This document shows positions 33,301 to 39,880 of a stretch of 64,000 nt of DNA, piece after piece. The stretch spans positions 1 through 64,000 of the forward strand of contig BDIU01000170.1 of the NCBI GenBank assembly GCA_002118135.1, read 5' to 3'. A program made the translations under genes and the position numbers. Source of the stretch: Trebouxia sp. TZW2008 (taxonomy: Eukaryota > Chlorophyta > Trebouxiophyceae > Trebouxiales > Trebouxiaceae). The notes under the pieces are model-generated. The model did not search any database, was not told the DNA's origin, and worked only from the letters and a program-made list of their open reading frames with translations. How positions within the stretch are numbered: the stretch's first letter is position 1; every line of letters begins with the position of its first letter.

Positions 33301-36202
33301 TTCAGTCCAACTGCGTGCTGGACCACCTCAGCAGGCCCAGCTAAATACATAATGGAGCAACCAAGTGTCTCCAACCAGTTTGGTCCTGTGCTAACCTGAA
33401 CCATTGGTGTTGGACATGGAGGGAGGAGAGGTCCTTGTGCACGGTTGTCCGCCACATGTCTGAGGAAGTTCAATGAATCATAAGTAGCTCCCGTCCCCAA
33501 AGTGAACATCCTATTATCCTCAAATTTCCTTCTCTTTCAGCATCATACCTTGTACCATAACGTGGCTGTCATGCTGTGATGCAGGCAAGCATGGATTGCG
33601 AGAAGCTTCTGAGAAGGTGCTATTCAGGCTGACATGCATGATGACTAAATTCACGAGACCGTACCTGTTGTGCTGTGATGCAGGCCAGCATGAACCGCGA
33701 GAAGTTTCCTGAGAAGGTGCCGTTCAGGCTGACACGCATGATGACTAAAGCCATGGAGGTGTCAGGCATTGAGGGCAACTTCCGGTATGACTGCTCTTGT
33801 ATACCCGCCAGCTCTCATAGTTGCAATCATGACCTGGGCTTTGTTGCTTATTGTCTGGTCAAGCTTTTGTTTTTGCAATGTTTTTCAGTTGCAGAAGTCT
33901 TGACAGATTCATTATGCAGCAATGGCTTTGAATCTCTGCCTGGACAATGTGTATCTGCATCCAACAGCATTGCAGCAGACTGCCGTCAGCTTGCAGAGGC
34001 CATATGTGCTCTGAATCGCATAAGCAGCCATCACAGAGCTGTTTGATGACATTGAAGCTTGCACCACGGCATGCTGTTTGTGTAGCGTGGTGCACCTGTC
34101 AAATGCCAGACCTGCTGCTTGCAAAATGTCAAGTCTACTGTTTCACCTGCAAGAATGCAGCAGGAATGTCGCAACACAAGGTCATGTCTTTGCTACTGCA
34201 TGGATGGAAAAGTGCCATGCCGGCGTGAACTGAGCAATTGTGATCTGAGCAATTGTGATGCTTGTGGCTAGCAGCACAGGCAGCTTCATTTATTTGCCAG
34301 CCACGCAGTTTGCTGTCTTGACATCTTTGTACCCACTTTCTGCTGTGCCTTGCAGTTTCACCAGTGAGATCGTGACGCGCAGCAACACAGCTCACATCAT
34401 GCTCACACAGATGTCAGCTATCATGTCTGCTGTGCAGAGACCTTCTTCTGTGGCTGTGATGTTTTGCTTCTTGTGTCAGGCCCATTTTCCGCTGTGCTGT
34501 GCATGTATAACTGTGAGAATGTGATGCTGGTGCTGCACAGCAACAAAGCCAACACCAGGCTTATGCAGTTGCTGACTGCTGTCCAGGAATCTTCACACCC
34601 ACCTTCCGGTGTGCTATGCAAATCCGCCTATCAGAATGTGATGCATAGCTGCACGGCAAGAAAGCCAACACCATGCCCTGTCTGCTGCCCACAGATCTTC
34701 ATGCACACCTGTGGCTGTGCTATGCAGGTTCACCTGTGAGATTGCGATGAGCGTGCTGCAAAGCAACCAAGCCATGCAATGCTCAATACAAGTGCTGTGT
34801 GTTGTCCAAAGAGGTGTATGCCTAGCTTGTGCTGTGCTGTGTAGGTTTACCTGTGAGAACGTGATGCGGGTGCTGCGCAGCAACAAAGACAGTGTCATGG
34901 CTATGCTGGAAGCCTTTGTACATGACCCCTTGATCAACTGGCGTCTGCTCAACACCACAACAGATGCTGTTGATGCCAACACACCCACTGGGGAATCAGG
35001 TGGGTGCAGCCGCTTTGACCCACGCCTTGAAGTCATTCACTGCTCAATGACTGGAAACATGTTTGCACATCGAAAGCTTTTGTGCATGCTGCCTTGATCA
35101 ACTGGCCTGCTGAACACCACAATAGGAGTCAATGTACCTGCAGGGGAGTCAGGTGTGTATTTTGTTTTTTACCTTTTGCTCACAAGGTCTCAGGAAGATG
35201 GGGAGCAGCATTGCACACAAAGTTTATGTGCACGTGCCTTCACAGCATCGACAAAGCTTGCTTTGGGACAGCAGCAGCACTTGCCTTTCATGCTTGAGTG
35301 GACTGCTTTCTTTCATTTGTCTGTCTAAGTCTAAAGACGAATTTCCTCCTTTGCTTCAATACACTGTCTGGTGCTTGTGTCTCCACGGCATGTTGGGCCT
35401 GAGTCTGGCATGCTTTGTAGATAATGCAGCGCCTGAAAGAATTACATCTTTCATTGTGCTCAGGTCTGACATGGGTTTTGAACATGCAGCTCTTGAGAAT
35501 ATACCAGAGCATTCATTGTGCTCAACTCTGACATGCATTCTGAAAGTGTATCGCTAGAAAACATATAGAGCATTCATTGGGCTGAAGTCTTGATATACTA
35601 TGTGAACATGCAGCGCTTGAAAACATTCCAGAGCACACACCAAGCACATGTCTGACATGTTTTGTGAGCATGCAGCCCTTGAAGGCATCCTATATTTCAT
35701 CATGCTCAAGTCTGATAAGTTTTGTGACCATGCAGCGCTCAAGAATATTCCAGAGCACTCGTTGGGCTCCAGTGTGGCATGTTGTGTGAACATGCAGGCG
35801 CTTGCAAAGATTGCATCTTTCATGGCGCTCAAGTCTGACACATTTTGTGAACATGCAGCCCTTGAAAACATTCCAGAGCGCACATCAGGGGCAAGCGGAG
35901 GCAGTGGCAAGGGATCAGACCCAAATGTGGCGCCAAGCCTGCCAAGGCGAGAAGCCAGAGAGCGGGAACTTTTGAATGCATATGGACAGCTCGGGGATGC
36001 AAATGAAGTCCTGAATGAAAGGGCAGTGGCTGTCATGAAACGCATGAGTGACAAGCTGACTGGCAGAGACTTTTCGCAAGAAGGCATGCCAAACAGTGGA
36101 GACAGCGATAGTGTGCAATCCCAAGTGCAGCGACTCATCATGCAAGCCACAGCACATGACAACTTGTGTCAGTCCTACATTGGCTGGTGTCCGTTCTGGT
36201 GA
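3308..36202 (+). CDS. TOR: Target of rapamycin (TOR) serine/threonine protein kinase
   Basis: PI3K-like protein kinase, core of TOR complexes, coupling nutrients to growth in the cytosol. Forty exons join in phase to 7548 nt (2515 residues; human mTOR has 2549): 3308-3555, 3631-3691, 5097-5258, 6625-6822, 7534-7690, 8317-8523, 9191-9456, 9929-10073, 10952-11196, 11712-11860, 12291-12469, 12699-13045, 13852-14128, 14544-14758, 14998-15300, 15803-15899, 16478-16710, 17346-17532, 18131-18303, 18912-19117, 19424-19613, 19913-20031, 20367-20513, 20897-21000, 21350-21698, 21919-22080, 22692-22881, 23851-23961, 24454-24556, 25298-25446, 26095-26304, 27559-27744, 28862-29047, 29547-29705, 30759-30949, 31562-31695, 32155-32357, 33684-33784, 34845-34999, 35859-36202. 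All introns end in AG. Donors are GT except GC at 7691, 15301 and 19118. Every exon could be placed in order against TOR proteins known from other organisms. The start is the first ATG of the conserved frame. Confidence 0.96.
3692..5096 (+). repeat. TOR intron 2: CATGCA-rich tract and copy of exon 3 start
   Basis: Positions about 3990-4130 and 4838-4885 are dense in alternating CATGCA/CACATG words. At 4197-4247 a copy of the first part of exon 3 (5097 on) occurs with its acceptor, including the segment for AAKISNF, with frame changes. A dispersed repeat copy is at 4928-5040. Confidence 0.6.
4928..5040 (+). mobile_element. Dispersed repeat, possible tRNA-derived SINE (copy 1)
   Basis: It shares a block with the sequences at 10141-10255, 18487-18562 (inverted) and 33295-33405. 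The word AGGCTCAGCAGG (4961-4972) resembles a tRNA A box. GTTCGATC (5015-5022), 42 bases later, resembles a B box. No clear tail or target duplication was found. Confidence 0.5.
5340..5762 (+). repeat. Four copies of the 3' edge of TOR exon 3
   Basis: The last 40-60 bases of exon 3, coding for [10 protein letters not shown] and followed by the donor, recur at about 5345-5425, 5485-5527, 5596-5655 and 5703-5764. They carry small insertions and substitutions and lie downstream of the exon. Confidence 0.8.
5944..6540 (+). repeat. Four copies of the 5' edge of TOR exon 4
   Basis: Copies begin with an acceptor-like GCAG or TAG and the codons for VKRSLDWL at about 5946, 6245, 6361 and 6479, before the real exon at 6625. 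The copies at 6245 and 6361 share about 100 nearly identical bases. All lack the rest of the exon. Confidence 0.85.
6040..6190. repeat. AT-rich block with palindromes in TOR intron 3
   Basis: The block differs in composition from its surroundings and repeats CCCTATACCCC and GGGATACAA words. TGTATCCCAAGGGATACA (6145-6162) is a perfect palindrome around AA. It may be a small foldback insertion; ends and target duplication are not clear. Confidence 0.4.
7055..7482 (+). repeat. Three copies of the 5' part of TOR exon 5
   Basis: Copies at about 7061-7137, 7214-7312 and 7378-7482 encode variants of [15 protein letters not shown] and [10 protein letters not shown], each after an acceptor-like TGCAG or similar. 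The real exon begins at 7534. Spacing is about 160 bases. Confidence 0.85.
7783..7958 (+). repeat. Copy of TOR exon 5 3' half, then a 13-base tandem repeat
   Basis: Positions 7783-7870 repeat the second half of exon 5 ([19 protein letters not shown]) and end before GCAAGA, a plausible GC donor. At about 7890-7958 the word ACACATGCTGAGC recurs about five times with variation. Confidence 0.75.
7975..8246 (+). repeat. Two copies of the 5' part of TOR exon 6
   Basis: Fragments at about 7978-8055 and 8131-8246 repeat the exon 6 start ([18 protein letters not shown]). They are followed by the same TTTTGCAG acceptor environment as the real exon at 8317. The first has lost its beginning. Confidence 0.8.
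8524..9000 (+). repeat. Four copies of the 3' edge of TOR exon 6
   Basis: The end of exon 6 ([15 protein letters not shown]) with its GTAGGTAG donor recurs at about 8580, 8709, 8848 and 8935. The first two copies form a 129-base tandem repeat, nearly identical from the GTGATTAAGGACA word after the donor. The last two are more decayed. Confidence 0.85.
9023..9815 (+). repeat. Edge copies of TOR exons 7 and 8
   Basis: At 9029-9075 the start of exon 7 (GFTALGE) is repeated upstream of the real exon, with an in-frame stop. At 9500-9548 the exon 7 end (GLSQPL) is repeated downstream. At 9763-9810 the start of exon 8 (ALVHALP) is repeated upstream of the real exon at 9929. Confidence 0.75.
10141..10255 (+). 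mobile_element. Dispersed repeat, possible tRNA-derived SINE (copy 2)
   Basis: A-box-like AGGCTCAGCAGG is at 10179-10190 and GTTTGGTC at 10233-10240, with the same 42-base spacing as copy 1. The block between them, including AGCTAGGTACGTACTG, is shared with copy 3. Confidence 0.5.
10141..10951 (+). repeat. TOR intron 8: dispersed repeat and decayed copy of exon 9 start
   Basis: A dispersed-repeat copy occupies about 10141-10255. A decayed copy of the first 40 bases of exon 9 (the part around GPALIRV) is at about 10655-10700. The rest of the intron shows no recognisable coding content. Confidence 0.5.
11197..11680 (+). repeat. Copies of TOR exon 9 end joined to (CTGTG)n tracts
   Basis: After the real donor at 11197 comes a run of CTGTG/CTATG pentamers. 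The exon end (PLNGHYVPL) with its GTGAGT-like donor then recurs at about 11265-11330, 11370-11432, 11466-11507 and 11550-11602. Each copy is followed by more pentamers, and the last run reaches about 11670. Confidence 0.85.
12003..12240 (+). repeat. Copies of the 5' part of TOR exon 11
   Basis: A short copy at 12007-12058 and a long one at 12107-12235 precede the real exon at 12291. The long copy keeps 40 codons open ([14 protein letters not shown] through [10 protein letters not shown]) behind a TGTGTGCAG acceptor. Confidence 0.85.
13139..13206 (+). repeat. Copy of the 3' edge of TOR exon 12
   Basis: The last 65 bases of exon 12 ([15 protein letters not shown]) and a GTATGT donor are repeated 159 bases downstream. 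The final 45 bases are almost unchanged. Confidence 0.85.
13488..13851 (+). repeat. Two tandem copies of the 5' edge of TOR exon 13
   Basis: Copies of the start (VIESTGV) lie at 13494 and 13678, ahead of the real exon at 13852, with periods of 184 and 174 bases. The spacer, with its GTGTAGCAAGATGTGTAGCA word, is repeated too, so the unit covers intron plus exon head. Confidence 0.85.
14879..14965 (+). repeat. Copy of an internal part of TOR exon 15
   Basis: About 60 bases matching the exon 15 segment for [17 protein letters not shown] are found upstream of the exon, with frame changes. Unlike most copies, this one comes from the exon interior. Confidence 0.7.
15548..15790 (+). repeat. Three copies of the 5' part of TOR exon 16
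   Basis: The start of exon 16 ([11 protein letters not shown]), each time after a TCTGCAG-like acceptor, recurs at about 15551, 15649 and 15699, before the real exon at 15803. Period is about 100 bases. Confidence 0.85.
16305..16440 (+). repeat. Copy of the 5' half of TOR exon 17
   Basis: About 125 bases at 16311-16435 repeat the exon 17 start (16478 on), including its CAGGTCCGGGGGT acceptor. It has a frame-breaking change and an in-frame stop. Confidence 0.85.
17165..18050 (+). repeat. Copies flanking TOR exon 18 on both sides
   Basis: One copy of the exon head (IMAKHRMA) is upstream at 17168-17240. Three copies of the tail ([18 protein letters not shown]) are downstream at about 17610-17700, 17757-17885 and 17970-18045. 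The middle tail copy is open for more than 40 codons. Confidence 0.85.
18487..18562 (-). mobile_element. Dispersed repeat, possible tRNA-derived SINE (copy 3, inverted)
   Basis: The reverse complement reads through the A-box-like word (18553-18542), then AGCTAGGTACGTACTG, then TTTGGTCCTGTG. It is therefore the same element inserted in opposite orientation, within TOR intron 19. Confidence 0.5.
18705..19275 (+). repeat. Near full-length copy of TOR exon 20; partial copy of exon 21
   Basis: Positions 18707-18880 are a decayed copy of most of exon 20 ([22 protein letters not shown]) with a deletion. At 19217-19275 the start of exon 21 is copied ahead of the real exon at 19424. Confidence 0.75.
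19676..19755 (+). repeat. Copy of the 3' part of TOR exon 21
   Basis: The segment for [15 protein letters not shown] is repeated downstream of the exon, with a small insertion that breaks the frame. Confidence 0.65.
20233..20830 (+). repeat. Copies of the heads of TOR exons 23 and 24
   Basis: At about 20233-20275 the first 40 bases of exon 23 are repeated upstream of 20367. At 20763-20826 the first 64 bases of exon 24 ([14 protein letters not shown]) are repeated with few changes after a TTGCAG acceptor, 134 bases before the real exon. Confidence 0.85.
21235..21335 (+). repeat. CATGACCCC low-complexity tract
   Basis: Several CATGACC/CACCTGACC words occur in the intron just before exon 25. 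The tract is pyrimidine-rich and may act as the polypyrimidine stretch for the acceptor at 21349. Confidence 0.5.
22525..23325 (+). repeat. Copies around TOR exon 27
   Basis: A short copy of the exon head (LES region) is at about 22529-22560. Downstream, the tail ([16 protein letters not shown]) and the following intron are repeated in tandem at about 22943, 23078 and 23249, with a partial unit near 23211. Spacing is about 135-170 bases, and the copies keep the GAGGTCTGTTG donor context. Confidence 0.85.
25050..25245 (+). repeat. Two copies of the 5' part of TOR exon 30
   Basis: A short copy at about 25060-25110 and a longer one at 25150-25240 repeat the head of exon 30 ([23 protein letters not shown]). 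The longer copy has one base missing relative to the exon frame. Confidence 0.8.
25903..27100 (+). repeat. Copies on both sides of TOR exon 31
   Basis: One head copy precedes the exon (25906-25990). Five tail copies follow, starting near 26391, 26551, 26738, 26825 and 27011. They repeat the segment for SQSSFRRAA and [10 protein letters not shown] and the donor GTAAGT, and alternate with a repeated spacer rich in GTCTGTCTCA. Confidence 0.85.
27313..27500 (+). repeat. Two copies of the 5' edge of TOR exon 32
   Basis: The FRB exon head ([20 protein letters not shown]) recurs at about 27316-27390 and 27440-27500, each after a TGTAG acceptor, before the real exon at 27559. Confidence 0.85.
27830..27920 (+). 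repeat. Copy of the 3' part of TOR exon 32
   Basis: The segment for [22 protein letters not shown] is repeated about 180 bases downstream of its source, with a shifted frame at its end. Confidence 0.8.
27985..28861 (+). repeat. Six tandem copies of the head of TOR exon 33
   Basis: Units start at 27989, 28134, 28281, 28424, 28572 and 28716, and the real exon starts at 28862, so periods are 143-148 bases. Each has CAG followed by codons for [19 protein letters not shown], then about 70 bases of intron. Alternate units resemble each other more (period about 291), giving a two-unit higher-order array. Confidence 0.92.
29095..29213 (+). repeat. Copy of the 3' two-thirds of TOR exon 33
   Basis: It contains 39 intact codons from the FRB end (HQAWDL through APALVRAQ) and a GTCAGA donor. 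The only notable protein change is LYYHV to LRSHV. If the local acceptor were used it would be in the wrong frame. Confidence 0.85.
30079..30758 (+). repeat. Five tandem copies of the head of TOR exon 35
   Basis: Starts are 30082, 30209, 30363, 30477 and 30631, then the real exon at 30759. Odd and even copies form two types, so the array repeats as a 268-282 base dimer. About 175 bases from 30188 and from 30456 differ at only two positions. Confidence 0.92.
31020..31075 (+). repeat. Copy of an internal part of TOR exon 35
   Basis: The segment for SIARYAVIP recurs downstream of the exon as SIARYAIIP, without a donor. Confidence 0.65.
31960..32745 (+). repeat. Copies on both sides of TOR exon 37 (catalytic loop exon)
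   Basis: The head copy at 31967-32106 precedes the exon. Tail copies follow at 32419-32545 and, more decayed, at 32640-32745. The 32419 copy keeps [12 protein letters not shown] and HIDFGDCFE intact with a GTAGGC donor. Confidence 0.88.
33295..33405 (+). mobile_element. Dispersed repeat, possible tRNA-derived SINE (copy 4)
   Basis: CTCAGCAGGCCCAGCTA is followed by CTCCAACCAGTTTGGTCCTG, matching copies 1 and 2. The A-box-like part is more decayed. It lies in TOR intron 37. Confidence 0.45.
33580..33660 (+). repeat. Copy of TOR exon 38
   Basis: About 75 bases covering most of exon 38, with the TGTGATGCAG acceptor, are repeated 98 bases upstream. A deletion breaks the frame. Confidence 0.85.
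34340..35155 (+). repeat. Copies on both sides of TOR exon 39
   Basis: Head copies ([10 protein letters not shown] and variants) lie at about 34355, 34505, 34622 and 34729, with a period near 120 bases. A tail copy ([10 protein letters not shown] to GES) is at 35090-35150. Confidence 0.85.
35405..35858 (+). repeat. Tandem copies of the acceptor region of TOR exon 40
   Basis: A unit of about 65-80 bases containing TTTTGTGAACATGCAG, codons like ALENIPEHS and a CTCAAGTCTGACAT spacer repeats about six times up to the real acceptor. Confidence 0.85.
35859..36202 (+). other. TOR: TOR FATC exon and stop codon
   Basis: The last exon ends with SYIGWCPFW and TGA at 36200-36202, the hallmark of the TOR FATC domain. 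Upstream is a Gly/Ser-rich, then charged linker that is poorly conserved. The acceptor is uncertain: AG ends at 35858, 35876 and 35888 would all keep the reading frame, because all three are in the same phase. I chose 35859 since it has the best upstream sequence (TTTTGTGAACATGCAG). Confidence 0.9.
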
Positions 36203-37184
36203 TATTGCCAACCTAGCAGAGTATTCAGCAGCTTATGAGACACAGTATGATATACAATACGGTACCTGTGCCTGAAAACATTTCATTTCAGGTGTTGTAC
36301 AGCTGTGTCTATTTGTGAAGCATCAAAAGTGTTTCATGTCTCTCTTGAGACGTCCCAGATACATGTCTTTGCCTGTTAGGAACTGCAGGTACTGCAACAC
36401 CATCTAGACATGACCATTCCTCGTGACTCGAGATGCAGACAAAAACCCTTTGACATGTCGGCATGTTTGCCAGTGCAATGCTGCTTAAAGCTTGTTGAAC
36501 ATACACATAGTGACATTATGACTAATGCTATCCGAAGAGGCGTCTGGCAATTTGATTGCACATTTGACTTCATATGCTGGGTGCGTGTGCAGTGGCTATG
36601 ATTCTGCACTGTCATCGCAGATGACCGTCCGTGTGCTGCTAAGACGCCACAACCTAGCGCTGTTGGGCAAGAAGCTGGCATGGCAGACAGTACACAGGTT
36701 GCAGATGGCACTTGATGATTATTCCTGCGTTAGGGTCAACTGCAGGTTTGCTGCTGTAATCGGTTGGAGAATTTGCTGTTGCCATGAAATTGCAATGAAC
36801 TTCCTACAAAAGACACAAGCAGCACTACACTTTAACAAATGTACAGCCAGCCTTTTCATTTCTAGAATATTGCAGATTGAACATGCACCCCTGCTGAAAT
36901 GGGCCATCCTATAGGCCTAGCTAGCAAGCACCAGCAGTGAGCTGTGAAAACAGTATGCAAGCTGCACATAGTAGATGCGTTTGCAAGCAAGCATTGCGTG
37001 ACAACAAAAGAGCAGCAGCAGAGTCTTTACACAAAGATTGAACAGGTTATGAGCGTGTCTGACAAAACAAATATTGGTTTGACTGAGATAGGACAAGATG
37101 TCCAGCAAGAATAAATGTACAAAACTAGGCTACAAGAACTGTCTGGCCAGGAGCTGACAGTGTGCAAGCTGAACTCACAGTTGG
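36203..37184. other. Convergent intergenic region between TOR and the A20/AN1 gene
   Basis: The 982 bases lie between two stop codons that face each other, so they hold both 3' UTRs. No further gene, hairpin or clear repeat was seen. Confidence 0.6.
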
Positions 37185-37863
37185 CTACACCTTGTTCAGC
37201 TTTGATGGGACGACTAGAGGATTGTTTTTTGTCAGCTGTTCCCTGCCTGCTGTCTTGTAATCAAAGTCACAGTGGTGCTCTTCTGGCAGTCTGTGTGCTC
37301 CACAGAAGACGTAGTCGCAGCGACATTTGAAGCCCGTCAAGCCGACTCTCTTGTTGCAGGCAAAGCAGCGATTCAAGTGCTTCTGGACAGGTCTTTGAGG
37401 CTCGTTGGGCTTAAGGTTCACGGCTGGCTGGCTTGTCGAGGGCGGCTCTGCTGCACTGTCAGTTGCTGCTTCAGCTGAGACGCTTTCAGTTGGCTGAGGT
37501 ACTGGAACGGCTAGCTCAGGACTGATTGCGGGGCCCTCCGGGAGTGCCTGAAGCTCAGGCGGGGGTATCTGTGTGATGGCCTTTGTCAGAGCTGGAGCGC
37601 CAAATGCTTTCGCTGCTGCTTGTTCATTGGAGTGCTGGCTCTGGTCTGCTTGCTGCTTGTGTCGGAAACACTTGGAGCAAAAGCTGCCGCAGGCGGGATT
37701 ACTGCAAGAGCAATACGGTCACTCATAAACTTATCAGATCGGGTCAGCCAGAAACACAACTTTGGCAGAAGACTTACGCGAAGAACCCACACCCTGCTTC
37801 GCACAGTCTCGGCTGGTTGGCCTGTTCTATGCTGTTGTCCTGACCGTCTAGGTTGTGTGCCAT
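37185..37863 (-). CDS. A20/AN1 zinc-finger stress-associated protein
   Basis: Two exons, 37863-37778 and 37701-37185, join in phase across a GT-AG intron to give 200 residues. The N-terminus has an A20-type finger: Cys21, Cys25, Cys37 and Cys40 in the CX3CX11CX2C pattern, split by the intron. The C-terminus has an AN1 finger (RCFACNKRVGL, FKCRCDYVFCGAHR, HHCDFDY) with the expected Cys and His ligands. The middle is Pro/Ala-rich, without structure. In plants this family (SAPs) modulates stress responses, probably through ubiquitin binding by A20 and ligase activity or protein contacts; that is family knowledge. The A20 finger has ACGSF where most members have ATMNL or similar. The protein is somewhat longer than the usual 160-180 residues. 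Which family member it is cannot be said. Confidence 0.92.
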
Positions 37864-39880
37864 ATCAGTTGTGCAACAGGGTGCAAGTTGCCCAAGACGA
37901 TGAAGCCTTGAACCCGGAAAACGCTGGCGACTACCCTGCTGAGCACCGAGTCAAGCCTGACTAGCAGTCACCGACAGCACAATCAGCAGTTGCCGTACAA
38001 GGACTGCGCCGCTTTGTGAGGTAATGAAGCACACAGCCTTGCCAATAAGGTCCATAAGCTGTTGGCATGACCCACGGAGGGCGTTATGGCCAGCGTGCAA
38101 AGCCAGCGTGGTGATGTCGTCACATTCCAACTGTCCTCAGAAGCTGTACGCAGCTCTGTACGTTCCCCTCATATAGCGAAGCCAGAATCTGCTAGAACTG
38201 TCTTTGTCGCAAATTAGGAAAGACTGTTGTTGCGACAGCTGTCGAATGCACACGAGGCAGCTCGGGAAGATAAAGTGCCTGATGTGCAGAAGCCACGGTG
38301 CAGCCTGGCAACTTGAGCAGACAAGGAGTCATGTTATTAGGGGCTGCTGATCACGAGCTATAAGAGGATGCTACCAGAGGGTGTCCCTGTTCCTTTCTGC
38401 AGTTGCTGCAACCTCTTTATTGCAGGATGTTGACAGTCACCACTTATTGCTTTGTTGGCAAAGGAGCCTCGCCCTCACATAGGACGCATATTTGCCTCCT
38501 GATACCTCTCTAGCAGCATTGGTTCATGGTGCATTTGCTTCTCAGCCTCCTGTTTGACGTCAAAACAGTGTCAAAACGCCTCTCATCAAAAGGCCTCACA
38601 CCACTTAACATACAAGACTGCAGGTCTTGACTTGATTGAGGGTATCTCATATGATAAGCTGTGCAGTCTTGTCGCTGAGAGCCTGCTGACAGAGTATGTG
38701 CTGTTTGGACTGGATAGACAGGGAGAGGCAAGACTGCAGCGCGCTATGACTTGCAAATGTTGAGGAGGCAGCAGCAGCATCAAGTGTGGTGCAAGACATC
38801 AGAAACCTTTTAGGTTTGAGAAGGCTGTGATGGCATGCTGTGCTCTCATGGCAGGAGGCGATATCTGATGACCTGCTGTTCTGACCAACTGAGGTGGCCA
38901 CTATCGCGGTGTCAAGGAAGAAGCCAAGGCAGCAGGCCAACATCAAAGCTTGCTTGCTTCTTGAGCTGTTGATGCTGCTGTTCATGTTACCTGCTGAATA
39001 TATTTGCAATGTGTATAACTCAGGACAAGTTGTACACATTGCAGGTGTTGTTGTTGGTACTGTGTAAATTGCACAACACCAGTTGAAGGTCTTCTCATCT
39101 TACTTACATACATCTTCACACTGTTGCAACCACAATCCTCCAGACACAGTTTACTAAACGCAATGATCTAAACACAATCAAACTAATGTGCTTGCTGTGG
39201 CCAGCTTGTACCTTATGTTTCACAGCAGGGTATGCTGCGACAAAGGCAAGAGTACCAAATAGCGTGACTGCGCTTCACCTGTCCCCAGTCAGAATGCAAC
39301 TTGAAGCGTTTCAGAAGCATTGTCGATATCATGATCATCAGCAACAGGCTGTTTCCAACACCCCTCTGTATATGAGAAGACGTACTTGTTGGTCCACGTG
39401 GGCATCATACATTCATGCCGATGCAACATGCGGTATGCACTGTGAGAAACGATTCTAGGAGGGACAACCAGTTGTTTGAACCAGGTTGTGCAGTATACGT
39501 ATGAATGTGTACCAGCTTTGCTGCAATTGTCATTAGCAACAGCTGGCCTCAGCAAAATAGCTTTTGCAGTAGCCAGGTTACCTAAGACAAACAGGACCTG
39601 GGCAGATGCCGAGTACCACACCACTTGGGAAGTTTCTGCTGCTCGACCATTGCAGCCTGCGACATGCACAGCAGCTTCAGATGTGCAGGAACTCCTCTTC
39701 TTCCTCTTTGCAAAACTTATGTCAATGCCAGGAGCTAGGCAGCTTGACCGAATGCAAAATGGGCTCATACACATGCCCAGCGTCTTCTTGTGGTGTCCAG
39801 TCTCTGCTTGCATAGATGTGCAGTAAGCTTTCTGCTTGAGAATTGTCAGCCGCGTGTGAACCTGGACTGATCAGCTGGCG
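37864..39880. promoter_or_regulatory. Divergent intergenic region between the A20/AN1 gene and PEX14
   Basis: About 2 kb lies between two outward-pointing start codons. The parts near 37.9-38.3 kb are CG-richer and probably hold the minus-strand promoter. Open frames at 38554-38763 (plus) and 39289-39813 (minus, 174 codons) match nothing I recognise and lack convincing exon context, so I do not call them genes. No repeat of exon edges was seen here. Confidence 0.45.

Larger units (their letters stand above)
29547..34999 (+). other. TOR: TOR kinase catalytic domain (exons 34-39)
   Basis: Exon 34 has TSKQRPRKL with the ATP-binding Lys (about residue 2119). Exon 35 has [15 protein letters not shown] and [12 protein letters not shown]. 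Exon 37 has [12 protein letters not shown] with the catalytic Asp and metal-binding Asn (about residues 2291 and 2296), and HIDFGDCFE with the DFG Asp (about 2308). Exon 38 has [10 protein letters not shown] and exon 39 [19 protein letters not shown]. All catalytic residues are intact, so the enzyme should be active. Confidence 0.94.

Noticed and set aside
39289..39813. 174-codon minus-strand open frame upstream of PEX14
   Set aside because: No recognisable domain, no convincing start or splice context, and a 116-codon frame overlaps it on the other strand.
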